Shown piece after piece: positions 33,492-43,049 of a stretch of DNA of 64,000 bases (the stretch's first letter is position 1; each line of letters opens with the position of its first letter). This DNA is from Aquabacter sediminis (GTDB taxonomy: Bacteria; Pseudomonadota; Alphaproteobacteria; Rhizobiales; Xanthobacteraceae): assembly GCF_028863665.1 (NCBI RefSeq), contig NZ_JARBFX010000008.1, forward strand, positions 124,001 to 188,000. The letters run 5' to 3'. A program made the position numbers and the translations under genes. A model generated the notes under the pieces. That model was not told the DNA's origin. It saw nothing but the letters and a program-made list of their open reading frames with translations, and did no database searches.

Positions 33492-34802
33492 TCAGGCGCC
33501 CCGTTCCACCACCTCGTCCCGCAGCACGGCGGCAAGGGCGCGGGCGAAGGCGACCCGGTCCGCCTCGTCCAGCGCGCCCACCGTGATGCGCAGCGCCGGC
33601 GGCGCGGCGAGGCGGAAGGCGGCACCCGGCCGCACCGTCCAGCCGGCCTCCGCCAGCCGGCGCACGGCAGTGGCCTCATCCGGCACGGGAATCCACAGAT
33701 TCATGCCATCACGCCCCAGCGCCGCGATGCCCTCGGCGGCCAGAGCAGCGCGGGCCGCCTCTCGACGGCGCGCATAGGTCGCCCGCGCGTCCGCCACCCG
33801 GCGGTCATGGCCGGGCGCCGTGAGCACCGCCTTCACGCAGCCCTGGAGAATGGAGCTGACCCAGCGGGCGGAAAAGGCGGCGAGCGGCAGGCAAGCGCGG
33901 CTCACCGCGCGGCTGGAATTGACCACCGCCAGCCGCAGGTCGGGCCCCGCCACCTTGGACACCGAGCGGATGATGGCCCAATGGGGCCGCGCCTCGTCCA
34001 CCAGCGTCATGGCCGGCGCCACCGAGAGGGAGGCGAAATGGTCGTCCTCCAGCACCAGCACGTCGGGATGGCCGCGCAGCACCTCGCCCAAGGCGGCGCG
34101 GCGCGCCGGGCTCCAGAAGCCGCCCAGGGGATTTTGCGCCCGGGGTGTCAGGATCACCGCCCGCGCGCCCGCCTCAAGCGCAACGGCAAGCCCCTCCGGC
34201 GTCACGCCGTCCTCATCCACCGCCATGGGGAGGATGGGGTATCCTGCCTGCCGGGCAAAGCCCAGCGTGGTCATGAAGCAGGGATCCTCCACCCCGATCG
34301 CCGCGCCCGGCGGCACCATCTTGCGCAGGATCAGCCCCACCGCATCGAAGGTGCCCGATGCCAGCCAGAGATCGCCGAGGGGCAGGCCGTCGCGCGCGAA
34401 CGCGGCTGAGAAGAGCGCCATCAGTTCGGGATCGTCGGGCGCATCCTCATAGGCGCGGGGCTGCCAGGCCAACGTCTTCAGAACGGCATTGAGATCGGGC
34501 AGAAGTGCCGGGTCCGGATTGCCGCCGGACAGGTCGCGCGAGCCCGCGCGCTGGGGCAGCGGCGTGCCGGGAGCCGGGGCGATGCGGCTGCCCTGCCGGC
34601 CCCGCCCTTCCACCAGCCCGGCCTCGGACAGATGCCGATAGGCCGCCGCCACAGTGTTGCGGTTCACCCCCAGTTCGTCCGCCAATCCGCGCACCGTGGG
34701 CAGCATCTCGCCCCGCGCCAGCCGCCCCGCCGCCACCGCCGCGCGGATGGACTGGGCGATCTCCTGGGGGGTGCGGCCGGTGATCACGGGGCTCTCCTGC
34801 AC
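33492..34802 (-). CDS. MocR/GntR-type regulator with aminotransferase domain
   Basis: 436 residues. The N-terminal GntR winged helix (EIAQSIRAAVAAGRLARGEMLPTVRGLADELGVNRNTVAAAYRHLSEAGLVEGRGRQGSRIA) is fused to a fold-type I PLP domain (about 85-436). The Lys-binding motif reads IIRSVSKVAGPDLRLAV, and VLEDDHFA holds the PLP-pyridine Asp. MocR proteins use PLP as an effector and often control vitamin B6, GABA or taurine genes. It is convergent with recR, and no target is evident next to it. Confidence 0.9.
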   Translation of the reverse strand: MQESPVITGRTPQEIAQSIRAAVAAGRLARGEMLPTVRGLADELGVNRNTVAAAYRHLSEAGLVEGRGRQGSRIAPAPGTPLPQRAGSRDLSGGNPDPALLPDLNAVLKTLAWQPRAYEDAPDDPELMALFSAAFARDGLPLGDLWLASGTFDAVGLILRKMVPPGAAIGVEDPCFMTTLGFARQAGYPILPMAVDEDGVTPEGLAVALEAGARAVILTPRAQNPLGGFWSPARRAALGEVLRGHPDVLVLEDDHFASLSVAPAMTLVDEARPHWAIIRSVSKVAGPDLRLAVVNSSRAVSRACLPLAAFSARWVSSILQGCVKAVLTAPGHDRRVADARATYARRREAARAALAAEGIAALGRDGMNLWIPVPDEATAVRRLAEAGWTVRPGAAFRLAAPPALRITVGALDEADRVAFARALAAVLRDEVVERGA

Positions 34803-34847
34803 GGGCGGCGGACAAAGAAAGACTAAAAGCGCCCGCGGCAGACAAAG

Positions 34848-35795
34848 TCAAAGTGTCTGCGCTGCCTGCCTTTCGGAATCGCACGCTGTGCCGCTTCCCT
34901 CCAGGAAATGCTGCAGCCGGGGCGCCATGAAATCCAGGAAGGCGCGCACCCGCCGGGGCATGCGCGGGCCACCGAGGAAGACGGCATGGACGCCTTCCTC
35001 GTCCGGGGCGACCACGTCGGTGAGCACCTCCACCAGGCGCCCGGCCGCCACATCCCCCCGCATATGGAAGTCGGCGAGGCGGGCAAGGCCGACGCCGGCC
35101 AGCGCCATCTGACGCAGCGTCTCGCCATTATTGGCCAGAAGAGGCCCGCGGACCGCCCGCTCGGCCACCCGCCCGCCCTCCCGCATGGGCCAGACCGGGA
35201 CGGCGCGGCGGAAGTTGAAGCCAAGGCAATTGTGGCCAGCCAGATCCTCCACCGTGCGCGGGATGCCGTGGCGCTCCAGATAGGCGGGCGCCGCCACGAT
35301 CTTGCGTCGCGCCGTGCCCAGCCGACGGGCGGTGACGCCGGAATCCGGCAGCGGGCCGACGCGAAAGGCAACGTCGGTGCGGTCCAGATAAAGATCCACC
35401 AGTTCGTCGGACAAGGAGAGGTCCAGCACGATGTGGGGAAAGGCGCGCCAGAAGTCCGGGAGCAGCGGCTCAAGGCCATGAATGCCCAGAGCCACGGAGA
35501 TGTTCACCCGCACCGTGCCTTCCGGGCAGGCGGCATCCCGCGAGAGGTCCCGCTCCACCTCGTCCAGTTCCTGGAGCAGGGCCTGGCTGCGCTCATAATA
35601 AAGCTGCCCCTCGGCGGTGAGCGAGAGGCGCCGCGTGGAGCGCTCCACCAGCCGCACGCCGAGCCGCGTCTCGATGCGCGCCACCAGCTTGCTCACCGTG
35701 GAGGGCGTCATGCGCATGAGCCGCGCGGCCTCGGAGAAGCTGCCCGCCTCCACCACCCGCAGAAAGACCTGCATCTCGCCCGCGCGATTGTCCAT
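34848..35795 (-). CDS. LysR-family transcriptional regulator
   Basis: 315 residues from ATG at 35795, with GGGAG close upstream; a GTG at 35825 is the alternative. HTH: MQVFLRVVEAGSFSEAARLMRMTPSTVSKLVARIETRLGVRLVERSTRRLSLTAEG. The effector domain follows. It is read divergently from the aldo-keto reductase and MFS genes (150-base gap), which are its most likely targets. Confidence 0.9.
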   Translation of the reverse strand: MDNRAGEMQVFLRVVEAGSFSEAARLMRMTPSTVSKLVARIETRLGVRLVERSTRRLSLTAEGQLYYERSQALLQELDEVERDLSRDAACPEGTVRVNISVALGIHGLEPLLPDFWRAFPHIVLDLSLSDELVDLYLDRTDVAFRVGPLPDSGVTARRLGTARRKIVAAPAYLERHGIPRTVEDLAGHNCLGFNFRRAVPVWPMREGGRVAERAVRGPLLANNGETLRQMALAGVGLARLADFHMRGDVAAGRLVEVLTDVVAPDEEGVHAVFLGGPRMPRRVRAFLDFMAPRLQHFLEGSGTACDSERQAAQTL

Positions 35796-35945
35796 GCGCT
35801 CCCGCCATCTGTGATCTTGGTTCACAGATCATGGGATGCGGGGGGCGATTATCAAGCCCCCGCCCCTGTCCTATCTGGCGGCCATGATCCCTTCACGCGC
35901 CCTTCCGGCCCTGCCGGCCAGGGCGCCCTGCCCGAAAGAGGCTCC

Positions 35946-36770
35946 ATGCAGACCGTCACCGCGCACGGCGCGACCCTCCCCGCCCTCGGCTTCGGCGTCT
36001 TCCGCATGTCGGACGCCGAGGTGGAGCGCGTGGTGCCCGCCGCCCTTGAAGCCGGATTCCGCCATTTCGACACCGCCCAGATCTATGCCAACGAGGCCGC
36101 GCTCGGCCGTGCGCTGGAAAAGGCCGGCGCCCGGCGGGAGGACCTGTTCCTGACCACCAAGGTGTGGGTGGACAAATATGCCCCCGGCCCCTTCGCCGCT
36201 TCCGTGGATGAAAGCCTGGAACGCCTGAGGACCGACCGGGTGGACCTGCTCCTCCTCCATTGGCCCGGCGAGGCGGTGCCCGTCGCCGAGCAGATCGCGC
36301 TTCTGAACGAGGTTCAGGCCGTCGGCAAGGCGCGCTTCATCGGGGTCAGCAACCAGAACATCGCCCAGATGCGCCAGTCGGCTGAACTCTCCAGGGCGCC
36401 GATCGTCACCAACCAGGTGGAGCTGCATCCCTATCTGCCCCAGCCGGCGCTCGCCGCAGCCGCGCGGGAGGCGGGGATCGCGCTCACCGCCTATTACGGC
36501 ATGGCCGATGGCGCCGTGCCCAAGGACCCGGTTCTCCAGGCCATCGGCGCCCGCCATGGTAAGAGCGCGGCGCAGGTGGCGCTGCGCTGGCTGGTGCAGC
36601 AGGGCCATGTGGCCCTCTCCAAGACCGCCCGCCCGGAGCGGGTGAAGGAGAACATCGCCCTTTTCGACTTCGCGCTGGATGAGGCCGACATGGCCGCCAT
36701 CGCCGCGCTCGCCCGGCCCGACGGCCGTCTCGTCAACCCCCGCGGCCTCGCGCCGGCCTGGGACGCGTGA
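35946..36770 (+). CDS. aldo-keto reductase
   Basis: 274 residues. NADPH-dependent (beta/alpha)8 reductase of carbonyls. The AKR signature is seen in GFRHFDTAQIYANEAALGRALE (catalytic Asp and Tyr), KVWVDK (Lys), LLLHWP (His), IGVSNQNIAQM, NQVELHPYLPQ and the C-terminal KTARPERVKENIALFDF. Similar to 2,5-diketo-gluconate reductases (DkgB-like). It probably forms an operon with the MFS gene 10 bases downstream. Confidence 0.9.
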   Translation: MQTVTAHGATLPALGFGVFRMSDAEVERVVPAALEAGFRHFDTAQIYANEAALGRALEKAGARREDLFLTTKVWVDKYAPGPFAASVDESLERLRTDRVDLLLLHWPGEAVPVAEQIALLNEVQAVGKARFIGVSNQNIAQMRQSAELSRAPIVTNQVELHPYLPQPALAAAAREAGIALTAYYGMADGAVPKDPVLQAIGARHGKSAAQVALRWLVQQGHVALSKTARPERVKENIALFDFALDEADMAAIAALARPDGRLVNPRGLAPAWDA

Positions 36771-36780
36771 GGATCCCGCC

Positions 36781-37992
36781 ATGGAACAGACCACCACCGC
36801 ACCGCAGGCGGCACACGCGGCCCCCCATGCCGGCTGGGCCTTGTTCGCCCTCGCCATCGGCGCCTTCGGCATCGGCACCACCGAGTTTTCGCCCATGGGC
36901 CTCCTGCCCGTGATCGCGCAGGGGGTGGATGTGTCCATCCCCACCGCCGGGCTTCTGGTTTCCGCCTATGCCATCGGCGTCATGGTGGGCGCGCCCATCA
37001 TGACGCTGGCTTTCTCCCGCTTCGGCAAGCGCACGGCGCTGATGTTGCTCATGACCATCTTCACCATCGGCAACCTCATGTCGGCGCTGGCGCCCGGCTA
37101 TTTCACACTGCTCGCCTCCCGCGTGGTGACCAGCCTCAATCACGGCGCCTTCTTCGGGCTCGGCGCGGTGGTGGCCGCGAGCGTGGTGCCGAAGGAGCGG
37201 CAGGCGAGCGCGGTGGCGGCCATGTTCATGGGGCTCACCATCGCCAATATTGGCGGCGTGCCCGCCGCCACCTGGGTCGGCCAGGAGGTGGGCTGGCGCA
37301 TGGCCTTTGCCGGCACCGCTGTGCTCGGCCTAATCGCCATCGCCGCGCTTTGGCTGGCCCTGCCGCGCGGCGCGGCCGGGCGCATGCCGGACGTGCGGCG
37401 GGAACTCAGCGTGCTCACCCGCCCCGCCGTGCTCATGGCTCTGGCCACGACCGTGATGGGCTCGGCCGCCATGTTCGCGCTCTACACCTATGTGGCCCCT
37501 GCCCTCACGACGCTCACCGGCGCCTCGGGGGGCTTCGTGACGCTCGGCCTCGTGCTCATCGGCGTCGGCTTCACCATCGGCAACTGGCTGGGCGGGCGGC
37601 TCGCCGACTGGTCGCTGGAGGGCGCGACCCGCCTCTTCCTGGCCTCGGTGGTGATCATCATGCTGGTGCTGCCCTTCGCGCTGCAAAGCCATGCGGGCGC
37701 CGCGGTGGGGCTTCTGGTGTGGGGGGCGGCCACCTTCGCTTTGGTGCCGCCGGTGCAGATGCGGGTGATGGAAGCCGCCGCCGAAGCGCCGGGGCTCGCC
37801 TCCGCCATCAATATCGGCGCCTTCAACCTGGGCAATGCGCTGGGGGCTGCCGTGGGGGCCGGCGTCATCAGCCTCGGCCTTGGCTATGCGGCGGTGTCCG
37901 TTTCCGGGGCGCTGCTGGCGGCCGCCGGCCTTCTCCTGGTGGTCGCCGGCGGGCGCCACAAGGCCCGGACGCTGGCCTCTTGCGAGGCCTGA
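36781..37992 (+). CDS. major facilitator superfamily exporter (AraJ/YdhP-like)
   Basis: 403 residues with about twelve membrane helices. GIGTTEFSPMGLLPVIAQGVDVSIPTAGLLVSAYAIGVMVGAPIMTLAFSRFGKR is characteristic of the arabinose-efflux/drug-export DHA1 group, and the second half repeats the pattern. Probably exports sugars or small toxic compounds. A Rho-independent terminator follows the stop. Confidence 0.88.
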   Translation: MEQTTTAPQAAHAAPHAGWALFALAIGAFGIGTTEFSPMGLLPVIAQGVDVSIPTAGLLVSAYAIGVMVGAPIMTLAFSRFGKRTALMLLMTIFTIGNLMSALAPGYFTLLASRVVTSLNHGAFFGLGAVVAASVVPKERQASAVAAMFMGLTIANIGGVPAATWVGQEVGWRMAFAGTAVLGLIAIAALWLALPRGAAGRMPDVRRELSVLTRPAVLMALATTVMGSAAMFALYTYVAPALTTLTGASGGFVTLGLVLIGVGFTIGNWLGGRLADWSLEGATRLFLASVVIIMLVLPFALQSHAGAAVGLLVWGAATFALVPPVQMRVMEAAAEAPGLASAINIGAFNLGNALGAAVGAGVISLGLGYAAVSVSGALLAAAGLLLVVAGGRHKARTLASCEA

Positions 37993-38017
37993 CCGGTTCA
38001 CCCGGCTGACGCGACAA

Positions 38018-38046
38018 AGCCCCCGGCTGGCCGCCGGGGGCTTTTT
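38018..38046 (+). terminator. Rho-independent terminator
   Basis: AGCCCCCGGC-TGGCC-GCCGGGGGCT (10-bp stem, five-base loop) followed by TTTTT, 26 bases after the MFS stop. It ends the aldo-keto reductase/MFS transcript. Confidence 0.92.
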
Positions 38047-38114
38047 CGTGCCCGCCCGCTTGGCTTATAGCTTCTCCCGCGCGCCGGTTCGGGCGCCCTT
38101 TCCCGGAGAGCCCC

Positions 38115-38501
38115 ATGTCGGATGCGTCCAGCCCCTTCCAGTTCGAGCATGTCCACATCCAGGCGCGGGATGCGAAGGCGTCCGCACAGTGGTTCGCGGA
38201 CATGCTGGGCGCGCAGATCATCCACGGGCCGGTGCGCGCCGAAGCGCGCGTCGGGGGCCTGCGCATCTTCATCGAGCAGGCGGGCGGGGGCCTCACGCCC
38301 GAACCGGACCATCCCCATGGCGGCCTTGATCACATCGCCTTCCGCGTGACTGACCTGGAAGCGGTGGTCGCCGGCCTGAAAGCCAAGGGCGCCGTCTTCA
38401 GCAAGGACATCACGTCGCCTCGGCCCGGCCTGAAGATTTCCTTCGTCACCGGACCGGACGGCATGTCCATCGAACTTCTGGAGCGCGAACCCGGCGCCTG
38501 A
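38115..38501 (+). CDS. VOC (glyoxalase/bleomycin-resistance fold) family protein
   Basis: 128 residues in two betaalphabetabetabeta modules: FEHVHIQARDAKASAQWFADMLGAQII and LDHIAFRVTDLEAVVAGLKAKG, then SFVTGPDGMSIELLER. The His in FEHVHI, His in LDHIAF and Glu in IELLE are placed as metal ligands. The reaction cannot be told from sequence. It is convergent with the Bug receptor gene. Confidence 0.82.
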   Translation: MSDASSPFQFEHVHIQARDAKASAQWFADMLGAQIIHGPVRAEARVGGLRIFIEQAGGGLTPEPDHPHGGLDHIAFRVTDLEAVVAGLKAKGAVFSKDITSPRPGLKISFVTGPDGMSIELLEREPGA

Positions 38502-38528
38502 TGAAGGATCAGGCGCCGAGGCCTCGCC

Positions 38529-39509
38529 TCACTGCTTCTGGATGCCGGCGGTGTCGATGACCGCCGTCCACTTGGCGATATCCGCCTTCAGCCGGTATTC
38601 CAGCTCAGCGGGGGTGCTGGCCTTGGCCTCGATGCCGAGGTCCAACAGCTTCTTCTGCACCTCGGGCAGGGCCACCACCTCGACAATGGCCTTGTTGAGG
38701 GTGGCAATCACCTCCGGCGGCGTGCCCGCCGGGGCGAAGATGGCGTTCCAGGAGGTGACCTCGAAGCCCTTCAGGCCGCTTTCGTCCACCGTGACGATGT
38801 CGGGCGTCGCCGGCGAGCGGGTGAGGCCGGAGGTGGCCATGGCGCGCAGCTTGCCGTCGGCCATCATGGCCTTCGCGGCCGCCAGGCTGTCGATGGCCAC
38901 GTCCACATCGCCGCGGGTCGCCGCAATCATCAGGTCAGGCGTGGTCTTGTAGGGCACGATGGTCAGGTCGACGCCGGCCATGGACTTGAACAGCTCCGCC
39001 GACAGGTTCTGGCTGGAGCCCACATTCACCGTGCCCAGATTGAGCGCGCCCTTGTTGGCCTTGGCGAAGGCGATCAGCTCCTGCACGCTCTTGTGCTTGG
39101 AGGCCCCGCCGGTGACGAACAGGAAGTCGAACTGGCCGAGCATGGAGACCGGGGCGAAGTCCTTCACCGGGTCGAACGGCAGCTTCTTGAACAGCGGCAC
39201 CGAGATGGCCGTGCCGTTGGTGAGCAGGATCAGCGTATAGCCGTCCTTGCCGCCGCCGAGCGCGGCACGGGCGGCGGTGATGCCCCCGGCGCCGGGCTGG
39301 TTGTCGATGATGAATTGCTGGCCGAGCTTCTCGCTCAGCTTCTCGGCCACCACGCGCGCGGTGATGTCGGCGATGCCGCCCGGCCCGAAGGGCACGATCA
39401 CCCGCACCGGGCGGGTGGGATAGGCGGTGTCGGCGGACGCAGGGGAAAGGCCGGCGCACAAGCTGGCAATCACCGCGCAGCCCGCGGCGATCCTGGCGAA
39501 CAGGGTCAT
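38529..39509 (-). CDS. Bug-type periplasmic receptor of a tripartite tricarboxylate transporter family
   Basis: 326 residues. Signal peptide (MTLFARIAAGCAVIASLCAGLSPASA) then the TctC/Bug fold: YPTRPVRVIVPFGPGGIADITARVVAEKLSEKLGQQFIIDNQPGAGGITAARAAL, and the later DLAAAKAMMADGKLRAMATS and PAGTPPEVIATLNKAI. Such proteins capture carboxylic acids in the periplasm. No TctA/TctB membrane genes are in the window, so it is an orphan receptor. Its place at the end of the PDC gene cluster suggests a di- or tricarboxylate of that pathway as ligand. Confidence 0.87.
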   Translation of the reverse strand: MTLFARIAAGCAVIASLCAGLSPASADTAYPTRPVRVIVPFGPGGIADITARVVAEKLSEKLGQQFIIDNQPGAGGITAARAALGGGKDGYTLILLTNGTAISVPLFKKLPFDPVKDFAPVSMLGQFDFLFVTGGASKHKSVQELIAFAKANKGALNLGTVNVGSSQNLSAELFKSMAGVDLTIVPYKTTPDLMIAATRGDVDVAIDSLAAAKAMMADGKLRAMATSGLTRSPATPDIVTVDESGLKGFEVTSWNAIFAPAGTPPEVIATLNKAIVEVVALPEVQKKLLDLGIEAKASTPAELEYRLKADIAKWTAVIDTAGIQKQ

Positions 39510-39577
39510 ATCATCCTCCCGTTGAGCGGGCGGCGCCGGTTCCAGTCCGGGGTCCGCCGTGGAATGGCTTGAAATCG

Positions 39578-40270
39578 TTAGTCTTTGGGCAGTTCGTCCA
39601 CATAGACGAGGCCGGCGGCGGCCAGCGGCTCGCGCATGGCATACATGTCGAGGCCCAGCACGCCGGAGGCGAGGCGGGCGCGCTTGGAGCCCTCATTGGC
39701 CTCGCGGGCGGCGGCCTTTTCGGCCACCTCGGCGGCGCGGGCGCGGGGGACGACGACGACGCCGTCATCATCGGCCACCACCACGTCGCCCGGATGGACC
39801 AGGGCACCGGCGCACACCACAGGCACGTTCACCGAGCCGAGCGTCGCCTTCACCGTGCCCTTGGCCGAGATGGCGCGCGGCCACACCGGGAAGCCCATTT
39901 CCGTGAGGGTGCGGATGTCGCGGCAGCCGGCATCGATGACGAGGCCAACGGCCCCCTGCGCCTTGAAGGAGGTGGCGAGCAGGTCGCCGAACATGCCGTC
40001 CGTATTGTCGGTGGTGCAGGCCACCACCACGATGTCGCCGGGGCGGATCTGCTCGGCGGCCACGTGCAGCATCCAATTGTCGCCAGGCTGGGCGAGCACG
40101 GTGATGGCGCTCCCCGCCACCTGGGCGCCGGCATAGATGGGCCGCAGATAGGGCTTCATGAGGCCGATGCGCCCCATGGCCTCGTGCACGGTGGCCGAGC
40201 CGAAGCCGGCGAGCTGGTCGATCACCGCCTGATCGGCGCGCACGACCTTGCGAACGACGACGCCGATCAT
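39578..40270 (-). CDS. 4-carboxy-4-hydroxy-2-oxoadipate aldolase (LigK/GalC-like)
   Basis: 230 residues. Class II pyruvate aldolase splitting CHA to pyruvate and oxaloacetate, the last step of the protocatechuate 4,5-cleavage and gallate pathways. Family motifs: [23 protein letters not shown], the metal/substrate-binding [22 protein letters not shown], and [22 protein letters not shown] with the Arg-Asp pair. RraA-like relatives share the fold, but length, the DNWMLH segment and the neighbouring genes support LigK/GalC. ATG at 40270 overlaps the upstream stop (ATGA). Confidence 0.85.
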   Translation of the reverse strand: MIGVVVRKVVRADQAVIDQLAGFGSATVHEAMGRIGLMKPYLRPIYAGAQVAGSAITVLAQPGDNWMLHVAAEQIRPGDIVVVACTTDNTDGMFGDLLATSFKAQGAVGLVIDAGCRDIRTLTEMGFPVWPRAISAKGTVKATLGSVNVPVVCAGALVHPGDVVVADDDGVVVVPRARAAEVAEKAAAREANEGSKRARLASGVLGLDMYAMREPLAAAGLVYVDELPKD

Positions 40271-40989
40271 GCCAGCTCCTCCAGTACCATGGGGAAGAGG
40301 CGCTGATAGGCTTCGCCATAGGTCATGGCGCGCCCGGAATTGCGCCCGCCCTGCATGCCGCGATTGAGTGCCACGCGGGTGTAATAGTCCCAGAGGTGCT
40401 TCTGGGCGGCCAAAACCTCGAAGGCGGCGCGCTTGGTCTCCCACACATCGTCGATATTGAGGATGACATTGGGCTTGAAGTCGCACTGCTCGGGCTGGTG
40501 GGGCTCGAACAGGAAGACCGGCGGGGCGGCATAGGCGCGGGTGGGGTCCGGCTTATGGCCCGCCGCCTGGGCGATGATGCGCGCCTCCTGGGCGAGGCGC
40601 GTCGCTTCCGGGTGATCCACATTGTAGGGGTCGTTGAGAGAGTGGGTCAGCACGAAGGCCGGCTTCTCTTCCCGATAGATGTCGATGAGGCGGTCGAGGA
40701 TCGCCTCGGTGCCGCGCAGGGGATAGTCGCCGGCATCGAAGAACTCGATCTCGGCGCCGAGGACCCGGGCGGCCTCCTCGGCCTCGGCCTTGCGCTGGGC
40801 CTTCACCTCCTCCAGCGAGACGCCGGCTTTCTTCCAGGCCCACTGGCTCTCGCCGCGCTCGCCATAGGAGAGGCAGGCGATCTTCACCCGGTAGCCCTTG
40901 CGGGCATGGAGCGCGATGGCCCCGCCGGCGCGCCAGACGAAGTCGCCGGGATGGGCGGTGATGACAAGGGCGGATTTGGCTTCAGCCAT
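40267..40989 (-). CDS. PIG-L-family 4-oxalomesaconate hydratase (GalB-like)
   Basis: 240 residues. LmbE/PIG-L fold with the zinc motif [21 protein letters not shown] (AHPDD variant with Gly-Asp) and a later [18 protein letters not shown] with the third ligand. In Pseudomonas putida GalB, a member of this family hydrates oxalomesaconate to CHA. Position between GalD-like and LigK-like genes, with an ATGA overlap to the aldolase, supports the same role here. Confidence 0.83.
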   Translation of the reverse strand: MAEAKSALVITAHPGDFVWRAGGAIALHARKGYRVKIACLSYGERGESQWAWKKAGVSLEEVKAQRKAEAEEAARVLGAEIEFFDAGDYPLRGTEAILDRLIDIYREEKPAFVLTHSLNDPYNVDHPEATRLAQEARIIAQAAGHKPDPTRAYAAPPVFLFEPHQPEQCDFKPNVILNIDDVWETKRAAFEVLAAQKHLWDYYTRVALNRGMQGGRNSGRAMTYGEAYQRLFPMVLEELA

Positions 40990-41015
40990 GATGACCTCTG
41001 GAGGAGCTTGGATGT

Positions 41016-42101
41016 TCAGATGACGCCCGGCCGCACGAAGACGCGGCCGTCGAACAGGGGGCGGGCGGTGCGCAACAAGCCGGCGCGCAGCACTTCGGGC
41101 GCCGCGTCCGTGCCGCCCATTTCCAGGCGCACGGAAAATTCGCCGGTGGGATGCTCCACGCTCACCGTGCGCAAGCTGCCGCCGGGCATCTGCGCCACCT
41201 CGGCGGCGGGCGAGCCCGGAAGGGCGCAGGCGGTGGCCACCGTCACCGCCGCGAACACACCGATGGAGGCGTGGCATTCATGGGGGATGAAGCTGCGGGT
41301 GGAGACGGTGCCGCCCGCGCGGGGCGGCGCCACCAGGATCATCTTGGGCACCACCTTGGGTCCAACGTCCCCCAGATTCATCAGCGGGCCGGCGGCGAGG
41401 CGGATCTCCTCCAGGCGGGCCTTCAGCGCGGTGTCCTTGTCCAGCACGTCACGCGGCTCATAGCCGGTGCGCCCGACGCTGGCGGCGGTCAGCACCACGC
41501 AGGGCATGCCATTGTCGATGAGGGTGGCGCGCACGCCCGCCACCTCGTCCACCACCCGGCCCGTGGGCAGCAGCGCGCCGCAGACCGAGCCGGCGGCATC
41601 GAGGAAATCCACCGCGATGGGGCTCGCCGTGCCCGGCACGCCGTCAATGCGCGCCTCCCCCCCATAGACGGGCGTGCCGTCCGGTGTTTCCACGGTGAGT
41701 TCGGCGATGGTGCCGGTGTTGAGCGTGCGCACCTTTACCCGCGTGCGGGGCGCGGTGGCCTCAACCAGCCCCCGCTCGATGGCGAACGGGGCGACGCCAG
41801 CGAGGATGTTGCCGCAATTGGGGGTGGTATCCACCATCGCCTTGTCCACCCCCACCTGGGCGAACAGGAAGTCGATGTCGCAGCCCGGCAGGTCCGAGCG
41901 CGAGATCAACGCCACCTTGCTGGTGAGCGGATGGGCGCCGCCCACCCCGTCCACCTGGCGCGGATCGGGCGAGCCCATGACGGCGAGCAGGATGGCATCC
42001 CGCCGGGCCTGATCCACCGGCAGGTCCGAGGCGAGGAAATAGGCGCCCTTGGAGGTGCCGCCCCGGATCAGCATGCAGGGAAGGGAGACTTGATCGCTCA
42101 T
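41016..42101 (-). CDS. 4-oxalomesaconate tautomerase (GalD/LigU-like, PrpF family)
   Basis: 361 residues. PrpF-type isomerase with duplicated diaminopimelate-epimerase-like fold: LPCMLIRGGTSKGAYFLASDLP at the N-terminus, DPRQVDGVGGAHPLTSKVALI, VDTTPNCGNILAGVAPFAIE with the first catalytic Cys, and SFIPHECHASIGVFAAVTVATACALPGS. GalD and LigU move the double bond of oxalomesaconate so that the hydratase can act. Directly upstream of the GalB-like gene by 26 bases. Confidence 0.87.
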   Translation of the reverse strand: MSDQVSLPCMLIRGGTSKGAYFLASDLPVDQARRDAILLAVMGSPDPRQVDGVGGAHPLTSKVALISRSDLPGCDIDFLFAQVGVDKAMVDTTPNCGNILAGVAPFAIERGLVEATAPRTRVKVRTLNTGTIAELTVETPDGTPVYGGEARIDGVPGTASPIAVDFLDAAGSVCGALLPTGRVVDEVAGVRATLIDNGMPCVVLTAASVGRTGYEPRDVLDKDTALKARLEEIRLAAGPLMNLGDVGPKVVPKMILVAPPRAGGTVSTRSFIPHECHASIGVFAAVTVATACALPGSPAAEVAQMPGGSLRTVSVEHPTGEFSVRLEMGGTDAAPEVLRAGLLRTARPLFDGRVFVRPGVI

Positions 42102-42131
42102 GACATCACCTCGCGCCGCGCGGGGCGCCTC

Positions 42132-43016
42132 TCATTCGGCAGGGAAGTCGAAGAGGCGGGCGGGATTGTCCACCAGCACCTTGCGCTGCAAGTCGGGCTC
42201 GGGCGCGAACAGGGGCACGAGGTCCACCAGGTCGCCGTCATTGGGCATTACCTTCACATTGGGGTGCGGCCAGTCCGTGCCCCAGATCACCCGGTCGGGC
42301 GCGGTCTCCAGGATGGTGCGGGCGAAGGGCACGGCGTCATGGAAGGGCGGGCCCGCGGTGGAGACACGCTCGGCGCCGCAGATCTTCACCCAGCACTTCT
42401 CGTCGCGCTTCATCAGGTCGATGAGGGTGCGGAAGGGCAATTGGTCGAGCCCCTCATTGGCCTGGACGCGGCCCATATGGTCGATGGTGTAGGGCACCGG
42501 CAGGCGGGCCAGCATGTCCGCATAGGTGGGCAGGTCGATGGCATCGAAATGCAGGTCGATATGCCAGCCGAACGGGGCGACCATGGCGACGATGCGATCG
42601 AACACCGCCATGTCCGGCACCCCGCCCAGGTGCCGCACGAAATTGAACCGGCAGCCCCGGAAGCCGCCCGCATGGAGCGCCTCGATGCCCTTCTCGTCGA
42701 TGGTGCCATCGATATTGGCGACGCCGCGGTAGCGGCCATTGCTCTGGGCGATGGCATCCAGCGCCACCCTATTGTCGGTGCCGTGGACGGAGGCGTTGAC
42801 GATCACCGCCCGCTCGACGCCGATCTTGGCGTGGAGCGCCTTGAACGCCTCCAGCGGAGCGTCCGGCGGCGTGTAGGAGCGCTTGGGATCGTAAGGGTAG
42901 ACGCTGCCCGGCCCGAAGATGTGGCAATGGGTGTCGCAGGAGAGCGGCGGCAGCTTGAAGGCCGGGGTGCGGGTGTGCGGATCGGGGCCGGGAATGGAGC
43001 GGATGGCGGCGGTCAT
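42132..43016 (-). CDS. ligI: 2-pyrone-4,6-dicarboxylate hydrolase (LigI-like), cytoplasmic
   Basis: 294 residues. Amidohydrolase-superfamily lactonase that opens the PDC ring to oxalomesaconate. LigI features: CDTHCHIFGPGSVYPYDPKRSYTPPDAP, FRGCRFNFVRHLGG, GWHIDLHFDA, YTIDHMGRVQANEG, RVIWGTDWPHPNV and RKVLVDNPARLFDF. No signal peptide. ATG at 43016 (a TTG at 43037 is the alternative). The paralogue 34 bases upstream has the same motifs plus a Tat signal. Confidence 0.88.
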   Translation of the reverse strand: MTAAIRSIPGPDPHTRTPAFKLPPLSCDTHCHIFGPGSVYPYDPKRSYTPPDAPLEAFKALHAKIGVERAVIVNASVHGTDNRVALDAIAQSNGRYRGVANIDGTIDEKGIEALHAGGFRGCRFNFVRHLGGVPDMAVFDRIVAMVAPFGWHIDLHFDAIDLPTYADMLARLPVPYTIDHMGRVQANEGLDQLPFRTLIDLMKRDEKCWVKICGAERVSTAGPPFHDAVPFARTILETAPDRVIWGTDWPHPNVKVMPNDGDLVDLVPLFAPEPDLQRKVLVDNPARLFDFPAE

Positions 43017-43049
43017 GATCTGTGGCTCTGCTCGCAAAAAAGGGAGGGC